From: an uncultured Ruminococcus sp.
Lineage (GTDB): Bacteria > Bacillota > Clostridia > Oscillospirales > Ruminococcaceae
Reading direction: 5' to 3'
Length of the DNA: 5,195 nucleotides
Assembly (NCBI GenBank): GCA_937898375.1
Contig: CALEJX010000372.1
Span: 1 to 5,195 of the forward strand
The notes under the pieces were generated by a model that had not been told where the DNA came from, searched no databases, and was given only the letters and a program-made list of their open reading frames with translations. The first letter of the stretch is position 1. Each line of letters starts with the position of its first letter. The position numbers and the translations under genes were made by a program. Of the stretch, positions 1 to 5,195 are shown piece by piece.

Positions 1-1424
1 TTGCCTGTGCAAGCGGAATGTCGTTTATCAGTACTGATACAAAGGGAGATGTGGCGCGAAATTACGGCACTATCGCAAGCATATACTACGGCTACAATGT
101 TTCCGTTCTCGACCTGAGAAACCCGACAAGGAGTGACGAGAACAATATTCTGCATCTTGTCAACAAATACATGGACATTTATCTATCCGATAAAACCAAC
201 CTTTCAGCGAAAGCAAAGGCAGAAAAATATGCAAAAATCACAGCTAAAACAATAATCAATATCGGCGGCGGTGACAGCTCAAGCTATGGGCAAAACGCCT
301 TTTTTTACGACGCGGCAGAGGGTCTGCTCGCCTCGGTTATCCTGCTTTTAGCGGAGTTTGGCGACAAAAACGAACGTCATATTGTATCGGTTTTCAAGCT
401 GATACAAGATCTTTTAGCAAAGTATCAGCCTGCGCCGAAAGCAAAGCCTAAGATGTATTTTTCAAAACTTATGGACAAGCTTCCCTCAGAGCATAAAGCG
501 AAATGGCTTGCGGGTGCGGCACTTAATTCATCGGATCAGTCTATGATGTCCGTTATGTCAACTGCTCTTTCAAGGCTTAACAGCTTTCTTGATACGGAAA
601 TGGAGCAAATGCTCTGTTTCGGAACAGCCGTGGACGCCGAGAAATTCTGCAATGAAAAATCAGCTATTTTTATTGTTCTCCCCGAAGAAGATACGAGCAA
701 ATATTTTATGGTATCGCTTTTAATTCAACAGTTATACCGTGAAATTTTAGTTATAGCCGATGAGCATGGCGGCGCACTTCCGAACCGTGTAATGTTCTAT
801 TGTGACGAACTGGGAACTTTCCCTAAAATTGAGGGTATGGAGGCTATGTTCTCCGCAGGCAGAAGCCGAAAAATTAGTATTATTGCGGTAATTCAGTCCT
901 TTGCACAGCTTGAACAGAATTACGGAAAACAGGGTATGGAGATCATTACGGACAACACCCAGCTCACGGTTTTCGGCGGTTTTGCCCCAAACAGTCAGAG
1001 TGCGGAGGTTCTGTCAAAATCCCTCGGCGAACAGACAGTGTTAAGCGGTTCTGTTTCGCACGGCAGGGATAAATCCCAATCGCTGCAGATGATAGGCAGA
1101 CCGTTGATGACTGTGGATGAATTAAAGTCTATGCCCAAAGGTCAGTTTATTGTTATGAAAACGGGAACTCACCCAATGATAAGTAAGCTAAAGCTGTTCT
1201 TCAAATGGGGCATAAAATTTGAGGACGAGTACCGTTTGCCGGATAAGACTGCAAGGGCGGTTTCTTACAAGGAGTGTGGAGAACTTATCCGTGATGTGGA
1301 GATAAAATATCCGCAGAAGAAAAAAGTGATTTCTCCAACGGAATTTGAAATTGTCGAAGAAGATGAAGACTTTGAAGATGAACCGCCAAAAAAGAAAACT
1401 AATGTAAAAACGAACAGGAGTTGA
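1..1424 (+). CDS. virD4: VirD4/TraG-type type IV coupling protein (CD1115-like family), 5' end missing
   Basis: This is the coupling ATPase of a conjugative T4SS, an inner-membrane protein that links the relaxase-DNA complex to the transfer channel. The frame is open to the left edge: five in-frame codons (ACASG) precede the ATG at 18, so that ATG is internal and the true start lies upstream. Numbering from that ATG, a TDTKGD motif sits at residues 7-12, equivalent to the DPKGE-like motif downstream of Walker A. A Walker B-type segment VMFYCDELGTFPK has its DE at 263-264, and a sensor-like IQSFAQLEQNYG has its Gln at 293. Walker A and the N-terminal membrane helices expected of VirD4 are not in the window. 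About 473 codons are visible, against roughly 600 for the family from memory. The C-terminus is an acidic stretch (EEDEDFEDE) followed by a Lys-rich tail, perhaps a substrate or partner contact. The next gene begins 6 nt after the stop. Family assignment is strong; the CD1115 label is from memory. Confidence 0.93.
   Translation, partial: ACASGMSFISTDTKGDVARNYGTIASIYYGYNVSVLDLRNPTRSDENNILHLVNKYMDIYLSDKTNLSAKAKAEKYAKITAKTIINIGGGDSSSYGQNAFFYDAAEGLLASVILLLAEFGDKNERHIVSVFKLIQDLLAKYQPAPKAKPKMYFSKLMDKLPSEHKAKWLAGAALNSSDQSMMSVMSTALSRLNSFLDTEMEQMLCFGTAVDAEKFCNEKSAIFIVLPEEDTSKYFMVSLLIQQLYREILVIADEHGGALPNRVMFYCDELGTFPKIEGMEAMFSAGRSRKISIIAVIQSFAQLEQNYGKQGMEIITDNTQLTVFGGFAPNSQSAEVLSKSLGEQTVLSGSVSHGRDKSQSLQMIGRPLMTVDELKSMPKGQFIVMKTGTHPMISKLKLFFKWGIKFEDEYRLPDKTARAVSYKECGELIRDVEIKYPQKKKVISPTEFEIVEEDEDFEDEPPKKKTNVKTNRS
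1416..1420 (+). promoter_or_regulatory. Ribosome binding site AGGAG that supports a TTG start
   Basis: AGGAG lies inside the last codons of the coupling protein gene and 10 nt upstream of the TTG at 1431. The only nearby ATG (1424) is 3 nt from this site, which is too close, and opens a 29-codon frame without family resemblance. The site therefore points to TTG as the start of the winged-helix gene. Confidence 0.6.
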
Positions 1425-1430
1425 TGTATA

Positions 1431-1736
1431 TTGATATTACCGAGAAGAATTTACGATTTAGGCTTGTCGCACAAAGCGGTATCGGTTTACTGCTATCTGT
1501 GCGGACGAGCTGACAAAAACGGCGAATGCTATCCCTCCGTAGGTCGAATTGCAGAGGATCTAAGCCTGTCAACTTGCACGGTGTTTCGGGCATTTAACGA
1601 ATTAGAAAAGCGTGATTTATTAGAGCGGTTTCCACGTTATCATCCACAAGGCGGTCGGAGAAGTTCGCTGTATCGAATAAAGGGTGAGATAACTAAAACA
1701 AATCAACCTGAGAAACGAGGTGATAAGCTTGTTTGA
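1431..1736 (+). CDS. Small winged helix-turn-helix DNA-binding protein (HTH_36-like), TTG start
   Basis: This is a 101-residue protein with one recognisable domain. Residues 1-28 form the leading part (LPRRIYDLGLSHKAVSVYCY). The helix-turn-helix spans about 36-66 (PSVGRIAEDLSLSTCTVFRA, then NELEKRDLLER), and a Gly/Arg-rich wing ends in SSLYRI (74-83). The pattern resembles the HTH_36-type winged helices seen in mobile-element regulators and in N-termini of replication initiators. The remaining 18 residues are polar with no visible domain, so no replication-initiator catalytic or oligomerisation part is present. The start is TTG: the coupling protein stop at 1422-1424 is in the same frame, and only ATA separates it from the TTG. 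The gene sits between the coupling protein and the VirB6-like gene and overlaps the latter by 8 nt. It may autoregulate the transfer operon or have a DNA-processing role. That is inference, and no operator is visible. DNA binding is well supported; its target is unknown. Confidence 0.85.
   Translation: MILPRRIYDLGLSHKAVSVYCYLCGRADKNGECYPSVGRIAEDLSLSTCTVFRAFNELEKRDLLERFPRYHPQGGRRSSLYRIKGEITKTNQPEKRGDKLV
1717..1724 (+). promoter_or_regulatory. Ribosome binding site GAGGTGAT that decides the start of the VirB6-like gene
   Basis: GAGGTGAT matches eight bases of the consensus complement of the 16S rRNA 3' end. Its GG is 8 nt before the TTG at 1729, an ideal spacing. The alternative GTG at 1720-1722 lies inside this motif and has only weak purine-rich sequence before it. 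TTG 1729 is therefore preferred, which shortens the protein by three residues. Confidence 0.6.
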
Positions 1737-2658
1737 TTGGATATCTGACGCTATCGACTGGATAGGCGACGGGATATCAAGCCTGTGGGACAGCACCATA
1801 GGCGGAGCGGTAGACGCAATATCCGACGCTGTGTGGGACATTATGTTCGAGTGGCTTTTCAACAAGGTCTACGGTGCGGTGGCAGAGCTTTTTATGTTCA
1901 TAGATCAGTCGGCGACCGATCTGTTCTCTCTTGCCTGGGTGAGGATCTTTGTCAGTCTGTTTCAGGCTCTCGGTTGGATGCTGTTTGTCTGCGGTCTTGT
2001 CATGGCGGTTTTTGACACTGCTATGGCATACGAGTCGGGAGCGGCTAACATCAGGCAGACCTGTGTGAATGTGATAAAAGGGTTTATGGCGGCGACTCTT
2101 TTTGCGGTAGTCCCACAGCGGCTTTACGAGCTGTGCATAGCTTTGCAGGGTTCATTTTCCTACGATCTGCTTGGGGTGTTTTTGTCTGACACATACAGCA
2201 CCATAGCCGATTCGGGGCTCTCTGTGCTGTATGTTCTTGCATCTGACGTTTCACTTTTCAGCCTGTTTTTTATCATACTTTTCGGTTACTGCACGGTAAA
2301 GGTCGTGTTTGCGAACATCAAGCGAGGCGGCATAATGCTCTGTCAGATAGCTGTGGGAAGTCTGTATCTGTTCGGAGTTCCCAGAGGGTACACCGACGGA
2401 TTTTACAGCTGGTGCAAACAAGTGATAGCGACCTGTCTTACAGCCTTTTTGCAGACTGTGATACTTTATCTAGGATTGCTGACTTACACTCAGCACCCTC
2501 TTATTGCAGTGGGCATTTGCCTGTCAGCTACTGAAGTGCCGAGGATAGCTCAGATGTATGGATTGGATACTAGTGTGAGGGTCAATATGATGTCTGTTAG
2601 CCATACTGTTTCTATGGGTGCTAAGGCTATTGGAATGCTGAAAGGAGGAGCAAAATGA
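1729..2658 (+). CDS. VirB6/TrbL-like polytopic membrane protein of the conjugation channel (CD1112-like)
   Basis: This is probably the inner-membrane channel component of the T4SS. Numbered from the TTG (309 residues; 312 if GTG 1720 is used), the first 45 residues are unusually rich in Trp and Asp and look amphipathic (FDWISDAIDWIGDG, then VDAISDAVWDIM). Hydrophobic segments follow at about 71-96, 113-128, 173-194, 201-217, 232-252 and 258-266, the last of these short. Conserved-looking polar loops lie between or after them: RGYTDGFYSWCKQ (219-231) and ATEVPRIAQMYGLDTS (267-282). The C-terminus is short and Gly/Lys-rich. Size, segment count and position directly before a VirB3-like and a VirB4 gene fit the VirB6/TrbL role. 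Sequence identity across this family is low, so the call leans on topology and context; the CD1112 name is from memory. The start overlaps the previous gene by 8 nt and the stop overlaps the next gene in ATGA, suggesting coupled translation. Confidence 0.83.
   Translation: MFDWISDAIDWIGDGISSLWDSTIGGAVDAISDAVWDIMFEWLFNKVYGAVAELFMFIDQSATDLFSLAWVRIFVSLFQALGWMLFVCGLVMAVFDTAMAYESGAANIRQTCVNVIKGFMAATLFAVVPQRLYELCIALQGSFSYDLLGVFLSDTYSTIADSGLSVLYVLASDVSLFSLFFIILFGYCTVKVVFANIKRGGIMLCQIAVGSLYLFGVPRGYTDGFYSWCKQVIATCLTAFLQTVILYLGLLTYTQHPLIAVGICLSATEVPRIAQMYGLDTSVRVNMMSVSHTVSMGAKAIGMLKGGAK
2641..2648 (+). promoter_or_regulatory. Strong ribosome binding site AAAGGAGG for the PrgI-like gene
   Basis: AAAGGAGG lies 6 nt before the ATG at 2655, inside the last codons of the VirB6-like gene (encoding the KGG near its end). 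With the ATGA stop-start overlap it supports efficient coupled translation of the small membrane protein. Confidence 0.7.
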
Positions 2659-2921
2659 AAACCTACATCTACCCCGAAAACCTAAAAGCTAACGTCAAAC
2701 TGTGGTTCTGGAACGTCCGTGATTTTATCATTATCTGTGCAGGGATAGTACTGTCTGTGATAGTGCTTGTGAATCTTTGGAACATTACCCCCTTTGCAGT
2801 CACAGCCTGCTATGCTTTTGTGACTGTAAGAGCAGATGAAATGTCGATAATGGACTATATTTTTAACGCTGTGAAGTTTTTTCTGACTTCGCAGCAATTG
2901 TATTTATGGAGGAAATTTTAA
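2655..2921 (+). CDS. PrgI/VirB3-like small membrane protein
   Basis: This 88-residue protein has the shape of PrgI/VirB3 family proteins, which sit in the inner membrane next to VirB4 in T4SS machines. A short N-terminal segment (YIYPENLKANVKLWFWNVRD) precedes a strong hydrophobic helix at about 24-44 and a second, less hydrophobic one at about 46-58. A polar turn (RADE, 59-62) leads to a C-terminal amphipathic region (MDYIFNAVKFFLTSQQ) ending in YLWRKF. Two adjacent helices followed by an aromatic/basic tail ending near Y-x-W are typical of the family as I know it. The ATG overlaps the upstream stop by 4 nt, and the next gene starts on the base after its TAA. The position just before a TraC-like gene and VirB4 supports the role. 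Short membrane proteins diverge quickly, so the family call combines length, topology and context. Confidence 0.82.
   Translation: MKTYIYPENLKANVKLWFWNVRDFIIICAGIVLSVIVLVNLWNITPFAVTACYAFVTVRADEMSIMDYIFNAVKFFLTSQQLYLWRKF
2908..2912 (+). promoter_or_regulatory. Ribosome binding site GGAGG for the TraC-like gene
   Basis: GGAGG falls in the codons for the C-terminal Trp-Arg-Lys of the PrgI-like protein and is 9 nt before the ATG at 2922. It supports that ATG as the start, with no gap between the genes. Confidence 0.6.
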
Positions 2922-3503
2922 ATGACAAAGAACAAAAACAGCGTTCAGGGTCTTATCGGTCTTGAACGCTTTACTCGTTTCGGCGTAAAAACCTACAAAG
3001 CCGAGCTTGCGTTTTTCAGCGTAGAACCTACTAATATTTCCGTGCTGTCAGCAGCTAATATCGACGTAAAAACACATCATCTTATGATGTTATTGAGTAC
3101 CATACCTGACCTTGAAATACTGGCATTGGACTCCTGCGAGTGTTTTGACAGCAATAAAAATCATCTCAGGAAAAGGCTTGAAAAAGAGCAGAACGAGGCA
3201 GTCAGAAAACTGCTGCAAGCTGACTATGATTTTCTTGACGAGATACAAGTTGAGATGTCCACGGCAAGACAGTTTATGTTTGCGGTGCGTTTCAGACGTG
3301 AAAAGGACGAGCAGATATTCAGTACGCTGAATCGTGTGGATAAGGCAATATCGGAGCACGGTTTTGCGGCTAGGAGAATGACTAAGCCTGAGATCAAACG
3401 TATGCTGGCTTTGTACTTCGGAACAAGTATTTCAGGAGATGATATCCCCGATATTGAGGGAGAAACGGAATTTGATTTGGAGGGAAAAACAGATGAAGAA
3501 TAG
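2922..3503 (+). CDS. TraC-like T4SS accessory protein (detached VirB4 N-terminal-type domain)
   Basis: This is a 193-residue soluble protein with no signal peptide or membrane helix. Its order of elements resembles the TraC-like proteins or domains found between PrgI and VirB4 in Gram-positive conjugation loci. There is a beta-rich start (GLIGLERFTRFGVKTY, then FFSVEPTNISVLS at 31-43) and a helix followed by a strand (HHLMMLLSTIPDLEILALDS, 52-71). A long charged helical region, about 78-112, includes LRKRLEKEQNEAVRKLL, and a further strand contains ARQFMFAVRFRR (115-126). The C-terminal part has a helix with EIKRMLALYFGTS and a strongly acidic tail. No nucleotide-binding motif is present. The stop lies 11 nt inside the VirB4 gene, so the two are almost certainly co-translated. 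I infer that it assembles with VirB4 as a separate N-terminal module; no fold search was possible. The protein is clearly conserved ICE cargo of the conjugation core, but its biochemical role is not established from this sequence. Confidence 0.75.
   Translation: MTKNKNSVQGLIGLERFTRFGVKTYKAELAFFSVEPTNISVLSAANIDVKTHHLMMLLSTIPDLEILALDSCECFDSNKNHLRKRLEKEQNEAVRKLLQADYDFLDEIQVEMSTARQFMFAVRFRREKDEQIFSTLNRVDKAISEHGFAARRMTKPEIKRMLALYFGTSISGDDIPDIEGETEFDLEGKTDEE
3479..3484 (+). promoter_or_regulatory. Ribosome binding site GGAGGG that sets the VirB4 start
   Basis: GGAGGG ends 8 nt before the ATG at 3493. The VirB4 frame is open upstream back to a stop at 3379-3381 and contains another ATG at 3439, but that one has AGGAG almost touching it. 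ATG 3493 is therefore the better start. Confidence 0.65.
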
Positions 3504-5195
3504 AAAGCAAAAGAAAAAAGAACTGTCAGAAGAACAGCTTGAGATTATCGACACAAAGGACTTTTTCGACCGCACCATGCCGGGCGTAATCCGCTTTTAC
3601 ACCGACCACTACATCTGCGGAAACTTCTACAAGTCCTGCTGGGCGGTGACGGAGTATCCGCCGAGTACGGAGGAAACGGCTATCCTCGCACACCTTGCCG
3701 ACAGAAACGGCGTTACGCAGAGGATATATGACAGACTTGTTACCGCCGCAGAACAGCGAAAGATCGTGCAGCAGGCAATGCGTAAGAACCATATGATGAC
3801 CACCACAAATGACGTCAACGAAAGCATAAAGGCTCAGAACAACATTGATGATGTGGTTGAACTGCTGTCGGAGCTTAGAAGGAACAAAGAGCCGCTCCTG
3901 CATACAGCCGTGTTTATCGAGCTAAAAGCAAGTACTGAGGACAAGCTGAAAGAACTGCAGGCCGATATCCAAATGGAGCTGACACGTTCCAAAATATCTG
4001 TTGACCGTTTGCTTTTGCGGCAGAAAGAGGGATTCTTGTCTGTTCATCCTGCGGGCAATAACGTATTCGCAAGTCAGTTTGAACGTGTTCTTCCTGCCAG
4101 CTCTGTGGCTGATCTTTATCCGCTGAACTATTCAGGCAAGACTGACGAAAAAGGCATATATATTGGCCGTGACAAGTTTGGAACTAACATTCTTGTTGAC
4201 TTTGACAAGCGAACCGAGGACAAAACTAACTCGAACATTTTGATACTTGGCAACAGCGGTCAGGGCAAATCTTATCTTATGAAACTGCTGCTTTGCAATC
4301 AACGTGAATCAGGCAAATCTATACTTTGCTTAGACCCTGAACACGAATATGAGGATCTGTGCAATAACCTTGGCGGAACATATATTGATATGATGTCGGG
4401 TGAGTATATGATCAATCCTCTTGAACCGAAAGCATGGGGCGACGGCGACAGAGCGGATTCCGATTCGCCCGAAGCGTTCCGCAAGGTCACCCGACTTAGT
4501 CAGCACATCAGCTATCTCAAAGACTTTTTCAGAGCGTACAAGGATTTTAGTGACGCCGAAGTCGATACAATAGAAATTATGCTGATGAAGCTCTATGCAA
4601 GATTCGGTATTGATGACTTCACGGATTTCAGTACGCAGAAAAACGAGGATTATCCGATTATGAGCGATCTATACGAACTCATAGAAAAGGAATTTATGGC
4701 ATTCGATCACGAGAAGAAACATCTCTATACCGAAGAAATTTTACAGAACATCTGTCTGAGGTTACACAGTATGTGTAAAGGAGCGGAAAGCAAATACTTC
4801 AATGGACACACCAACATCAAAGACAGCGAGTTTATCTGTTTCGGAGTAAAAGGTCTTATGGATACAAACAAGCGGCTGAAAGATACGCTGCTGTTCAACA
4901 TTCTAAGCTACATGGGCAATCAGCTTTTAGGGCGCGGAAATACTGTTGCGGCAGTTGACGAACTCTACCTCTTTTTGACCAACATGACTGCAATTGAATA
5001 TATCCGAAACGGCATGAAACGTGTGCGTAAGAAAGAGTCCTCGTTTATTCTGGCAAGTCAGAATATCGAGGACTTTCTGCTGCCTGAGATAAAGGAGTTC
5101 ACCAAGCCGCTGTTTTCTATTCCTGCACATCATTTCCTGTTCAATCCGGGAAATATCTCGCCGACGGCATTTATTGACACCTTACAGTTGGAAGA
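3493..5195 (+). CDS. virB4: VirB4-type conjugation ATPase (CD1110-like family), 3' end missing
   Basis: This is the assembly and translocation ATPase of the T4SS, acting at the cytoplasmic face of the inner membrane. The frame is uninterrupted for 567 codons to the right edge. After a Lys-rich start (KNRKQKKKEL), residues 20-210 form the VirB4 N-terminal region, with DTKDFFDRTMPGVIRFYTDH, YKSCWAVTEYP and LRQKEGFLSVHP. The ATPase domain has Walker A GNSGQGKS at 253-260, LDPEHEYEDL at 280-289, and Walker B VAAVDELYLFL with D489/E490. A sensor-like ILASQNIEDF has its Gln at 523. A long middle insertion (about 325-470) carries SQHISYLKDFFRAYKDF and ESKYFNGHTNI, which I recognise from Clostridia ICE VirB4 proteins. 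The last visible residues (HHFLFNPGNISP, then LQLEE) belong to the C-terminal part of the ATPase domain; perhaps 100-250 residues are missing. The start overlaps the TraC-like gene by 11 nt. All catalytic motifs look intact, so the protein should be active if the 3' end is. The CD1110 label is from memory. Confidence 0.94.
   Translation, partial: MKNRKQKKKELSEEQLEIIDTKDFFDRTMPGVIRFYTDHYICGNFYKSCWAVTEYPPSTEETAILAHLADRNGVTQRIYDRLVTAAEQRKIVQQAMRKNHMMTTTNDVNESIKAQNNIDDVVELLSELRRNKEPLLHTAVFIELKASTEDKLKELQADIQMELTRSKISVDRLLLRQKEGFLSVHPAGNNVFASQFERVLPASSVADLYPLNYSGKTDEKGIYIGRDKFGTNILVDFDKRTEDKTNSNILILGNSGQGKSYLMKLLLCNQRESGKSILCLDPEHEYEDLCNNLGGTYIDMMSGEYMINPLEPKAWGDGDRADSDSPEAFRKVTRLSQHISYLKDFFRAYKDFSDAEVDTIEIMLMKLYARFGIDDFTDFSTQKNEDYPIMSDLYELIEKEFMAFDHEKKHLYTEEILQNICLRLHSMCKGAESKYFNGHTNIKDSEFICFGVKGLMDTNKRLKDTLLFNILSYMGNQLLGRGNTVAAVDELYLFLTNMTAIEYIRNGMKRVRKKESSFILASQNIEDFLLPEIKEFTKPLFSIPAHHFLFNPGNISPTAFIDTLQLE

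Noticed and set aside
18..20. ATG as the start of the coupling protein
   Set aside because: The frame continues upstream to the window edge and Walker A, essential to VirD4 proteins, must lie before this point; the ATG is an internal Met.
1424..1513. 29-codon ATG frame starting at the coupling protein stop
   Set aside because: Its ATG is only 3 nt from the AGGAG site and the product has no recognisable features, while the TTG frame at 1431 encodes a clear winged helix.
1785..2015. 76-codon + strand frame inside the VirB6-like gene
   Set aside because: It is an out-of-frame shadow rich in Arg/Gly with no plausible domain; the overlapping membrane-protein frame explains the region.
3074..3090. 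Perfect 7-bp inverted repeat (ACATCAT-CTT-ATGATGT)
   Set aside because: It is A/T-rich, inside the TraC-like coding region (His-His-Leu-Met-Met), and not followed by a T-run; it is most likely a coding coincidence rather than a terminator or operator.
3483..3520. Possible programmed frameshift joining the TraC-like gene to VirB4
   Set aside because: The A-rich overlap drew attention, but joining the frames needs a +1 or -2 shift, no canonical slippery heptamer fits, and VirB4 has its own well-spaced ribosome binding site and ATG.
3526..3903. 125-codon antisense open frame
   Set aside because: It lies wholly opposite the VirB4 N-terminal coding region, has no ribosome binding site that stands out and no family resemblance; the + strand frame is clearly the real one.

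Overview
The window is almost wall-to-wall coding on the + strand and holds six consecutive, tightly packed genes of a Gram-positive conjugation (type IV secretion, T4SS) module. It most likely comes from an integrative and conjugative element (ICE) or conjugative transposon in a Clostridia/Ruminococcus-like Bacillota genome. The taxonomic inference rests on the protein families, the strong AGGAGG-type ribosome binding sites, the TTG starts and the moderate base composition. No chromosomal marker is present to confirm it.

Layout: (1) 1-1424, the 3' part of a VirD4/TraG-type coupling protein whose Walker A lies upstream of the window; (2) 1431-1736, a small winged-helix DNA-binding protein with a TTG start; (3) 1729-2658, a polytopic VirB6/TrbL-like membrane protein; (4) 2655-2921, a PrgI/VirB3-like small membrane protein; (5) 2922-3503, a TraC-like/VirB4 N-terminal-type accessory protein; (6) 3493-5195, the VirB4-type ATPase, which runs off the right edge. 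From memory, the set and its order match the region around CD1115 to CD1110 of the Clostridioides difficile 630 conjugative transposon CTn4, which gave its name to several families (VirD4 CD1115, VirB6/TrbL CD1112, VirB4 CD1110).

The genes overlap or abut: a 6-nt gap, an 8-nt overlap, a 4-nt ATGA overlap, 0 nt, and an 11-nt overlap. Each downstream gene has its own ribosome binding site, and no promoter or terminator is visible between genes. This fits a single polycistronic transcript with translational coupling. Together they would supply the coupling ATPase that delivers the relaxase-DNA substrate, the inner-membrane channel (VirB6-like and VirB3-like) and the assembly/translocation ATPase VirB4 with its detached accessory domain. 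Relaxase, integrase, the peptidoglycan hydrolase and cargo genes are outside the window.

There is no intergenic stretch longer than 6 nt, and no RNA gene, CRISPR array, insertion sequence or attachment site was seen. I regard this as a fairly standard conjugation core rather than a new system. The points worth a second look are the small DNA-binding protein embedded in the operon, the separate TraC-like gene, the start choices, and the Trp/Asp-rich repeat-like N-terminus of the VirB6-like protein.
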